Of a DNA stretch of 16,012 nt, positions 5,612-11,703 are shown one piece after another; position 1 is the stretch's first letter, and each line of letters starts with the position of its first letter. Origin of the DNA: CAYGZQ01 sp964354375 [NCBI: uncultured Planctomycetota bacterium]. GTDB lineage: Bacteria > JAJVIF01 > JAPKYR01. A program made the position numbers and the translations under genes. The DNA lies in NCBI GenBank assembly GCA_964354375.1, contig CAYGZQ010000079.1:1-16012 (forward strand), in the 5' to 3' direction. Under the pieces are notes generated by a model. The model did no database searches. It was not told the origin of the DNA and saw only the letters and a list, made by a program, of their open reading frames with translations.

Positions 5612-8119
5612 TCACCAGTCCGACGGTACCGGCACTTTCGCATACACGTTGATATAGTGCGCGCTCAGGCAGAGCTGTCCGCTGCCTTTGGCAACCTGAC
5701 CGCGCGGACTTGCGATGTTCAGGTTGGGGCCTGTGTAGTTCCCGACCTGAATGCTGGTCTTCACAAGGCCGGAGTATGCAGCGGTCATTCTGGTGAACGG
5801 GCCCGCCGCCGTGCCGTAACTCGGATGGCTGCCCCATGTCACAATATGGCATCCGGGATCCGTGACGTCTATGTAGATTCCCGGAAGACCTGCGCAGTTC
5901 TGACCCTGGAAAATGTTGTCCAGGCTCTTGACCAGATTTCCCGCCTGATCGATCGCGTACAGGTTGCATTGTGCTGAAGACACAAACCTTGTGAACACGT
6001 AGTGTTTCTGCAGCGGATTCCAGTCGAAGTCTCCCACATTCCCGTAGTTTCCTCCTGTGACCGACGTGGGCACGTCCGTCGTATCCCAACCCGAGGTTCC
6101 GTCATTCCAGTGGAAGACCCTCATATTGCTGCCTGAATACGCCAGCGCAACCGGGTTGTCGTTCTCGTCGATTGTGATTCGCCAGATGTTCCATCCCGAC
6201 GTAATCGTCCCGAAATCCACCACCGCGCCAAAGCCCGTCGACGCGTCGAAGTGGGAGTATCGCAAGCGCGAGTAGTTCGAGCTGTCGGTGAAATATACAT
6301 TGTTCTGGGAGTCGCACACGACATCGCGGTTGATGTTCCCCATTCCCGTAGGATCCGAGTAGTACTGGGGAGGGCCTCCGTTCATTGTGCTGGTAGGTAT
6401 TGCGCCGAGCAAGTTGTCATTTCGATTACCGGCGCTTATCGCGTACGGTGTCCCGGTCTGAGTACCCGCCACACCGGTAAAATAGGTGGGCATGTCGTTC
6501 GGATAGTTGTAGATGATCACCGCGTGGTAGTTCTGCGTGAAACCCTGGAGCGTGCCGCAGGAGTAGATCTCAAAGAGCCCCGGCCCGTTCGCTTCTTTGC
6601 CGCACCCGTTTGTCACCACGACATCCCAGAAACCTTCCGCTGCGCCGGTCAGGTCGAAATCCGCCGTTATCGTGGTGTCGTCGACATACGTCACATCCGT
6701 CCCGACTATATCGCTCTGACCTGTCTTTGCCAGCTTCACAGCGAGCGAGGTTCCATCAACGAGCGCTGTGCCGGTGATGGTCACATCGTCAAGCTGAAGG
6801 TCCGCAAGCACGTAGTCAGGATCGATTCCCGTGACGGTGGGATCGGGACAGGGCGATTCGGGCAGGACTTCGAGATCATAGCGGAAGAACGCAGCCAACG
6901 GAGCCTCGGGAGCGCCTCCCGGAGGCGCAAAGTCGCAGGTGTAGTCCAAGTCGCCGTATTCGGCTATCACCCAGAACTCGTTGCCTTCCAGACCCTCGAC
7001 CGAGTCCGCCGGAATCTCGGCATGGTAAGTCGAGAAGTTGTCGTCGCCACCGACCGGAGTCATTTCAGATGCATCGAACTCATGGACGGCGCTGAGGACG
7101 GTCGATTCGACGAAAATGGTCGACGGCTGGTAATCCCATCCCCAAAGGTCGATGTCCATGATAAGGTCGCCGCCCTTGTGTGTGGGATCCTCGTAGTAAA
7201 TGTCGGGGGTAATGGTCACGGCGCACGCCGCAGCTTCCGGCGCGTTCGCCGGATGATCTTCGGGAGCTTCGCCCTTCCAGCTCGCGACAACCGCGTAACC
7301 ATACTTCACCCCATTTGCCGTGGGGAAACGGAGGTAGTAATTCCTCGTGTTGCTAATTCCCGCAGTGAATGCCCCGTTGGAATCCGCGTTCGCGTTGAGC
7401 CAAGTCCAGAGGTCATCCTGCGGACCGAGCCCGTCCGCGAAGTACTTGTAGGGGTTAAGGGTGGCGGTCAGCATGCTCTGGTAGTTCGGCGTCGCGAGCT
7501 TCCCCTGCGTGTAACCGAAAAGCCCCTTGAAGGTGAACTCGCTCGCATTGAACCATCTCGTGTACCCGTCGGGCATCCCGACAAGGTCGTCGCCATACGG
7601 GTCGGTGTACGGGAGGGTATCCTTGTCGTTGAAGTCATACATCGTCTGATCGGCATCGTAGGCGGCGTACTGCAGGTTGTCCCCGTACGACATCGTCTGC
7701 GATCCAACGCCCATGAAGACGCCGCGCACGTCGTAGCCGTCGTACTGGTGGAGGCCCGGGAACGGATGCACTATTGTCACGTCGATGTCGACGTCGACAT
7801 AGTCGGCGGTCACTGGCGTACCGTAGATTTTGAACTTTAGGTTCGTGACCGGATTGTTCAGGAATGTCACGACATTCGCAGTGAACATCGCCGACCGGTT
7901 CAAAGTGGCTTCCACCGCCTGTTTCTCGACGTCGATGTAAACGTCCCAGTAGCCCCACAGGTGCATCTGCCTCTGGCCTGCGCGTATCGCCCCGTCCGTA
8001 AGATCACCCCCTGACGCCGGGAAAATCGGATTCCCGTTGGTGCCTCCAACGTTTGAGCAGCCCAGCGCGACTGTCAGACAAACGAGCAGCAACGCCAGGT
8101 GTCCCAGTATTCGGTTCAT
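5612..8119 (-). CDS. Large lipoprotein with IPT/TIG domain and C-terminal propeller-like region
   Basis: This 835-residue protein begins with a lipoprotein signal peptide (residues 1-20, ALGC, Cys21). The start is fixed by AAGGAGGT about 6 nt before the ATG. The N-terminal half (about 45-420) is rich in aromatic and Asp residues, with YWDVYIDVEKQ, DVDIDVTIVHPFPG and YDGYDVRGVFMG. I do not recognise it as a named domain, though such proteins recur in candidate-phylum genomes. Residues about 423-518 (from DPTVTGIDPDYV to the VVVTNGCGKEANG strand) look like an IPT/TIG immunoglobulin-like domain. The remainder (about 520-835) has strand-rich repeats such as VCDSQNNVYFTDSSN that suggest a beta-propeller or NHL-like fold. 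It is probably anchored in the envelope and exposed. No catalytic motif is evident; adhesion or polymer binding is a guess. Its terminator is at 5563-5586, and recD2 lies 86 bp upstream on the same strand. Confidence 0.75.
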   Translation of the reverse strand: MNRILGHLALLLVCLTVALGCSNVGGTNGNPIFPASGGDLTDGAIRAGQRQMHLWGYWDVYIDVEKQAVEATLNRSAMFTANVVTFLNNPVTNLKFKIYGTPVTADYVDVDIDVTIVHPFPGLHQYDGYDVRGVFMGVGSQTMSYGDNLQYAAYDADQTMYDFNDKDTLPYTDPYGDDLVGMPDGYTRWFNASEFTFKGLFGYTQGKLATPNYQSMLTATLNPYKYFADGLGPQDDLWTWLNANADSNGAFTAGISNTRNYYLRFPTANGVKYGYAVVASWKGEAPEDHPANAPEAAACAVTITPDIYYEDPTHKGGDLIMDIDLWGWDYQPSTIFVESTVLSAVHEFDASEMTPVGGDDNFSTYHAEIPADSVEGLEGNEFWVIAEYGDLDYTCDFAPPGGAPEAPLAAFFRYDLEVLPESPCPDPTVTGIDPDYVLADLQLDDVTITGTALVDGTSLAVKLAKTGQSDIVGTDVTYVDDTTITADFDLTGAAEGFWDVVVTNGCGKEANGPGLFEIYSCGTLQGFTQNYHAVIIYNYPNDMPTYFTGVAGTQTGTPYAISAGNRNDNLLGAIPTSTMNGGPPQYYSDPTGMGNINRDVVCDSQNNVYFTDSSNYSRLRYSHFDASTGFGAVVDFGTITSGWNIWRITIDENDNPVALAYSGSNMRVFHWNDGTSGWDTTDVPTSVTGGNYGNVGDFDWNPLQKHYVFTRFVSSAQCNLYAIDQAGNLVKSLDNIFQGQNCAGLPGIYIDVTDPGCHIVTWGSHPSYGTAAGPFTRMTAAYSGLVKTSIQVGNYTGPNLNIASPRGQVAKGSGQLCLSAHYINVYAKVPVPSDW

Positions 8120-8205
8120 GGCTGACCTCCTTCGATTTGAACTTCTGCGCTATAACCTGATATTAAACGACCGAATCGACACAAAAGCAAGGGCAAACTC
8201 AGCCG

Positions 8206-10458
8206 TCACCCCTCATTCTTTTCCTTGAGCTTCCTCGACTCATCCATCAGACTGACCTTCAGGTTCGTCCATCGGTCCGCTGTTCTAGCGTTCTTCACGG
8301 CCCTCCACAACGCCTTTCTCTGTCCCACGAGCACGCAGAATCTTTTCGCTCTCGTCACCGCGGTATACAGAAGGTTCCTCTGAAGCATGATCCAGTGCGC
8401 CGTGGTCAGCGGCACGACCACGCACGGATACTCGCTCCCCTGCGACTTGTGCACCGTGATCGCGTACGCCAGCACGAGCTCGTCGAGATCCGACCTCCGA
8501 TAGTTCACCCTTCTGTCGTACTCGACAACGACGTTTCCTTCGCGCTTGTCGATATGGATGATCCGTCCGATGTCACCGTTGAACACCTCAAGCTCATAGT
8601 TGTTTCTGGTCTGCATTACGCGGTCGCCGACCCTGAACGTACGGTCGCCCACCTTGAGCTCCGCCTTGGTCTCGCTCGGCGGATTGCAGGTTTCCTGAAG
8701 CCTGCGATTGAGCTCCCGAGCGCCTGCCGATCCCGCGTGCATCGGAGTCAGAACCTGTATGTCTTCCAGCGGATCGTATCTCCTCGATAGCTTCTCCCCC
8801 ACGATCTCGATCACCTTGTCGCCGATGGCTTCCTTGTCCTCTTCTTTCTGCCAGCGGAAATCCTTGTCTCCTTCGGTTGCATCGAACGTGGGGCCCATGC
8901 CGGAGTTAATGCGGTGCGCGTTTGTGACAATGAGGCTTCCCGCAGCCTGTCGGAAAATCTCGGTCAGGAAAACCACGGGCACAATTCCGGAGTCGATGAT
9001 GTCCTTCAGCACGCATCCGGGGCCCACCGACGGCAACTGGTCAACATCGCCGACCAGTATCAGCCTCGACCCGAATGGCAGCGCCCTGAGCAGATAGAAC
9101 ATCAGCGGCACGTCCAGCATGCTCGCCTCGTCCACCACCAGAACCTTGCAGTCGAGCTGGACATCGGTGTTTCTACCGAACCCCTGCTGCGGGTGGTATT
9201 CGAGCAAGCGATGGATCGTGCTTGCCGGACGTCCGCAGGCTTCCTCCAGCCTCTTCGCAGCCCGACCCGTGGGGCTGGCGAGTCTCACGCTCTTCTGAAG
9301 CTGCTCGAACAGGCGGACGATCACTCTCACGGTGGTGCTTTTTCCCGTTCCCGGACCGCCCGTTATCACGAGGCACTGATTTTCGTACGCCTTGATCACC
9401 GCCCTGAGCTGCTGCGGCGCAAGGTTCAGCTTCTCCACCTGCTGGATCTGCGCGATTTTCGCCTCAAGCGCGTGACGCTCGTACGGCTTCACCTTCCCGA
9501 CTGAGAGCCTCGCCAGATTCTTCGCGATCTCCCCTTCCGCCTTGTGGAGAAATTCGAGGTAGAGTCTCCCGTGATCGTCGACGACACTCCCGGCCTCAAC
9601 CAGGCTCTTGATCGCTTCGTCGAGGGAGTTGACGTCCGCTTCCAGGAGTTCTTCGCCGACCCTGAGCACTTCCTCTCTCGGGTAATAGACGTGGCCGTCA
9701 TCGGACGCTTCCCTGAGGATATACCTGACCCCTGCGCGGTAACGTCTCGGATCGTCCTTCGGCATTCCGAGCTTCCGCGCCACCGAGTCGGCGGTTTTGA
9801 AGCCGACTCCGAAGATATCGTCCGCGAGCGTGTAGGGATTTTCCTTCAGAACCCGTACCGCGTCGTCCCCGTACTCTTTGTAGATTTTCACGGCGAGCGA
9901 CGACGAGACGTCATGATCCTGCAGGAAGACCATCAGGCCCCTGATCGCCCTCTGCTTGCGGAACGCCTCAGCCAGACTGCCCGCGCGCACCTCCCCGATT
10001 CCCGGCACCTCCCTGAGCCTCTCCGGCGCGTTCTCGATTACCTCGAACACTTCCTCCCCGAAATGCTTCACGATCCTTTTCGCGAAAACCGGTCCGATCC
10101 CCGGCACGAGCCCGCTCGAAAGGTATTTCTCCATCCCCCTCATCGTCGGCGGCACGCTCATCCGCGACTCGCGCACCTCGAACTGCATCCCGAACTTCGG
10201 ATGCTGCACCCATCTGCCGCGAACCGTCAGATGCTCCCCCTCGTTGATGGACGGAAACTTTCCGGTTATTGCGGTCTCGCCCGTGACATCGGCCTGCGAT
10301 TTGTTCGGGGCGGAATCGATTCGAAACCTCGCGACGGTGTAGCCGTTCTCGTCGTTGCGGAACGTTATGCGCTCGACAATGCCCTGGAGCTCTTCGAGTT
10401 CCTCCTCGGCGCCCTCATCGCGCCGGACTGTGTCCGGTATCAGCCTCGGCTCTTCCAC
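8206..10458 (-). CDS. recD2: ATP-dependent RecD-like DNA helicase (RecD2, superfamily 1B)
   Basis: The 750-residue protein has RecD2 domain order: an N-terminal OB-fold-like segment (ELQGIVERITF...GYTVARFRI, about 22-100); helix-hairpin-helix repeats around 116-240 (VPGIGPVFAKRI, VPGIGEVRAGSL, IFGVGFKTADSVA); and the SF1 helicase core. Core motifs are Walker A GGPGTGKST (about 364-372), Walker B VVDEAS (about 440), VGDVDQLPSVGPG, TVHKSQGSEYP (about 667) and LLYTAVTRAK (about 697). The long N-terminus and normal length separate it from RecBCD RecD. RecD2 helicases unwind DNA 5'-3' and act in mismatch and recombination repair or fork maintenance. The start is a GTG at 10458; an ATG 9 nt upstream is followed at once by TGA. 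No Shine-Dalgarno is present, and a TGCTACAAT promoter lies only 7 nt before the GTG, suggesting a leaderless mRNA. Confidence 0.94.
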   Translation of the reverse strand: MEEPRLIPDTVRRDEGAEEELEELQGIVERITFRNDENGYTVARFRIDSAPNKSQADVTGETAITGKFPSINEGEHLTVRGRWVQHPKFGMQFEVRESRMSVPPTMRGMEKYLSSGLVPGIGPVFAKRIVKHFGEEVFEVIENAPERLREVPGIGEVRAGSLAEAFRKQRAIRGLMVFLQDHDVSSSLAVKIYKEYGDDAVRVLKENPYTLADDIFGVGFKTADSVARKLGMPKDDPRRYRAGVRYILREASDDGHVYYPREEVLRVGEELLEADVNSLDEAIKSLVEAGSVVDDHGRLYLEFLHKAEGEIAKNLARLSVGKVKPYERHALEAKIAQIQQVEKLNLAPQQLRAVIKAYENQCLVITGGPGTGKSTTVRVIVRLFEQLQKSVRLASPTGRAAKRLEEACGRPASTIHRLLEYHPQQGFGRNTDVQLDCKVLVVDEASMLDVPLMFYLLRALPFGSRLILVGDVDQLPSVGPGCVLKDIIDSGIVPVVFLTEIFRQAAGSLIVTNAHRINSGMGPTFDATEGDKDFRWQKEEDKEAIGDKVIEIVGEKLSRRYDPLEDIQVLTPMHAGSAGARELNRRLQETCNPPSETKAELKVGDRTFRVGDRVMQTRNNYELEVFNGDIGRIIHIDKREGNVVVEYDRRVNYRRSDLDELVLAYAITVHKSQGSEYPCVVVPLTTAHWIMLQRNLLYTAVTRAKRFCVLVGQRKALWRAVKNARTADRWTNLKVSLMDESRKLKEKNEG

Positions 10459-10465
10459 GGCTCAC

Positions 10466-10474
10466 ATTGTAGCA
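10466..10474 (-). promoter_or_regulatory. Extended -10 promoter of recD2, probably leaderless
   Basis: On the minus strand the sequence reads TGCTACAAT: TGn followed by a 5/6 match to TATAAT. Only 7 nt separate its last base from the GTG start at 10458, so transcription should begin at or within a base or two of the start codon. No -35 box is convincing, as is common for extended -10 promoters. Confidence 0.6.
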
Positions 10475-10491
10475 TCTTGATAAAATCTAAA

Positions 10492-10726
10492 AGTAGCCCG
10501 GGAACCCGCGAGACTGTCTCAAGACTCATTGAACGGGTGACAAAGAAGTCGGATCGGGAGGGCGAGGCTCCTGCCGAGCCGCACCATCGCGGCGATTACG
10601 GCTCAGCGGGAGCTTCGCCCTCCCGAATTTGTCGGAACATTGCGAGTTTTGATCCCGGGAACCTGTTTCGTCCAGGTCATACGGAAGTGAGCGCGATCGT
10701 GTAATGAAACAGGTTCCCGGGCTACT
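10492..10726. repeat. Composite 235-bp repeat island with 15-bp inverted termini
   Basis: AGTAGCCCGGGAACC at 10492-10506 recurs exactly in inverse at 10712-10726. Inside are two further inverted repeats: 10554-10581 against 10599-10626 (28-nt arms, three mismatches, two of them G-T wobble compatible), and 10654-10669 against 10706-10721 (16 bp perfect). The outer terminal repeat and the right inner arm overlap. There is no room for a transposase, so this looks like a non-autonomous MITE-like or nested REP island. It fills the 270-bp gap between recD2 and the CoA-binding gene, so no other gene is expected there. No target-site duplication is clear. Confidence 0.8.
10554..10626. repeat. 73-bp hairpin element nested in the repeat island
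   Basis: The arms (10554-10581 and 10599-10626) begin TCGGGAGGGCGA and end in the reverse complement. In one + frame it encodes the peptide EGEAPAEPHHRGDYG, a string that from memory turns up as spurious protein ends in planctomycete-like genomes, consistent with a dispersed repeat. It is not a coding sequence here. Confidence 0.75.
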
Positions 10727-10728
10727 CG

Positions 10729-11157
10729 CTACTCGCGGTCCCGCCAGTACTGGTAGAACTCCTTCAGATTCGTGTCCATCACCACCAGCACGCCGCTTTC
10801 GGTCAGCCGGTCGACGGATTCGAGGTCGACGAGCCCGACATGACCCCACACCAGCGGCGGCACGTAATCGGCATTGAATATCGCGTTCACCGCTTCCGGA
10901 AGCCTCTCCAGCTCCATGAAAAGCAGCAGAATGTCGTAGTCGTCGGGTATGAGACGAATGTCGCGGTAGCAGGGAACGTCCAGAATTCTCTCGAGCCAAT
11001 CGTGCACCGGGCAGACTTTCCAGCCCTCCTCCTGAAAGAACCGCGCGATCTGGTATGAGTCCGAAACCGGGCTTGGATCGACGGGCCAGATCGCGATCGA
11101 GCAGGCGCCCAGCACCAGTTCCCGGATTTCCGGGGGGATAATCTCGAAGTTCTTCAT
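10729..11157 (-). CDS. CoA-binding domain protein (YccU-like)
   Basis: The 142-residue protein matches the single-domain Rossmann CoA-binding family (CoA_binding_2; E. coli YccU relatives). It has a first strand and nucleotide loop, SIAIWPVDPSPVSDSYQIARFF (about 20-41), then a strand GWKVCPVHDW and ILDVPCYRDI, the equivalent of the family's I-x-G-x-x-x-Y-x-S/D-L segment. A VWGHVGLVDLES block and the closing VLVVMDTNLKEFY complete it. The usual GxS loop after the first strand is altered to WPVDPS, and the usual M-D-R/N-C-x-K is M-D-T-N-L-K, so ligand binding may differ. The role of the family is poorly known. The ATG at 11157 is 3 nt after the stop of the dciA-like gene, indicating translational coupling. 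The 3' end abuts the repeat island. Confidence 0.75.
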   Translation of the reverse strand: MKNFEIIPPEIRELVLGACSIAIWPVDPSPVSDSYQIARFFQEEGWKVCPVHDWLERILDVPCYRDIRLIPDDYDILLLFMELERLPEAVNAIFNADYVPPLVWGHVGLVDLESVDRLTESGVLVVMDTNLKEFYQYWRDRE

Positions 11158-11160
11158 CCC

Positions 11161-11469
11161 TCAGAACATATCCTTCCTGCGCCTCGACTTGTAGAGGGTC
11201 AGCCGCACGCTCGCCAGGGCGGCCCTGCCCGCGTCTCGATTGATCCTGAGCCTGATTCCTTCGGCCCTCGCCTGGAATTCCTGCATCGCGACAGGCTCCG
11301 TGCACTGGATAACGAGAACGTTGCCCTCGATCCAGATTCCCCGGATGAACTGGCTCATGTCGGAGTCGATGTGCCGGTACGCGAAAACCTTGACCTCCTC
11401 ATCGGTCAGGCGGTCCTCCAATCCGAAGTCTCTGCGGAATCTCTCGAGGATGTCGCTCAGGGAGTCCAT
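11161..11469 (-). CDS. dciA: DUF721/DciA-like protein
   Basis: The start is placed at the ATG at 11469, giving 102 residues. A longer reading to 11640 would run through the hairpin repeat at 11520-11590 and encode a low-quality extension. The product starts SLSDILERFRRDFGLEDRL, then has WIEGNVLVIQCTEPVAMQEFQARAEGIRLRINRDAG and a basic end. This is the pattern of the DUF721/DciA family: a short N-terminal helix, then a K-homology-like strand-helix core with g-x-L-x-V and L..N..aG. DciA loads the replicative helicase DnaB in bacteria that lack DnaC or DnaI. Similarity is clear in pattern but the usual Trp residues are missing. No Shine-Dalgarno is visible; a promoter whose -10 ends 8 nt before the ATG suggests a leaderless transcript. 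A TTG at about 11490, preceded by AGGA, is an alternative start. Confidence 0.68.
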   Translation of the reverse strand: MDSLSDILERFRRDFGLEDRLTDEEVKVFAYRHIDSDMSQFIRGIWIEGNVLVIQCTEPVAMQEFQARAEGIRLRINRDAGRAALASVRLTLYKSRRRKDMF

Positions 11470-11477
11470 CGGGTCAA

Positions 11478-11506
11478 ATGTTAACAGCAAAAAAGGTCCT
11501 GGACAA
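11478..11506 (-). promoter_or_regulatory. Promoter of the dciA-like operon, probably leaderless
   Basis: On the minus strand a -35-like TTGTCC (11506-11501) and a -10 TAACAT (11483-11478) are separated by exactly 17 nt, and TGT precedes the -10. Only 8 nt lie between the -10 and the ATG at 11469, so the mRNA should begin at or next to the start codon. Confidence 0.5.
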
Positions 11507-11519
11507 ACTGTGCCGAATG

Positions 11520-11590
11520 CGCCCTCCCTCACGGTCGGGCCTTGGATATTCGTTCGGGTTGAATCAAAGGCCCGACCGTGAGGGAGGGCG
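11520..11590. repeat. 71-bp inverted-repeat element with perfect 24-bp arms
   Basis: Bases 11520-11543 (CGCCCTCCCTCACGG...) are an exact reverse complement of 11567-11590. The 23-nt loop can pair further (ATTC with GAAT). It lies between the divergent promoters of the dciA-like operon and the secreted propeller-like gene, so it might insulate them. The arm sequence differs from the other repeat families in the window. No transposase or clear target duplication is present. Confidence 0.85.
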
Positions 11591-11649
11591 TCCGGAACAA
11601 GGCACCCACGGCCATAATGCTGTCGTTGCGTTTGTGCCATTTATTCATA

Positions 11650-11658
11650 TGGTACAAT
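11650..11658 (+). promoter_or_regulatory. Extended -10 promoter of the secreted propeller-like gene
   Basis: TGGTACAAT: TG at 11650-11651 then TACAAT at 11653-11658, a 5/6 match to the consensus. The -35 region (TTGTGC, 11632-11637) is weak and only 15 nt away. Transcription would begin near 11665, giving a leader of about 39 nt before the ATG at 11704. Confidence 0.55.
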
Positions 11659-11703
11659 TAAATCAGTCCATGCATTTTCTGAGCTAACGAGGCGGAGAAA
11701 CAA

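Noticed and set aside
6251-7840. 529-codon open frame on the + strand
   Set aside because: It is fully antisense to the 835-residue lipoprotein, which has a signal peptide, a strong ribosome site and a terminator. The + frame has arginine- and valine-rich composition typical of a GC-driven shadow frame and no recognisable domain.
9544-10704. 386-codon open frame on the + strand
   Set aside because: It is antisense to recD2 and runs into the repeat island, ending with the repeat-encoded EGEAPAEPHHRG peptide. No independent start signal or domain was seen.
10526-11305. 259-codon open frame on the minus strand
   Set aside because: It overlaps the CoA-binding and dciA-like genes in another frame and passes through the hairpin repeats; composition is Arg/Gly/Ala-rich and without motifs.
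11470-11640. 57-residue N-terminal extension of the dciA-like protein
   Set aside because: The extension would be encoded largely by the 71-bp inverted repeat and lacks family similarity; a promoter lies inside it just before the ATG at 11469.
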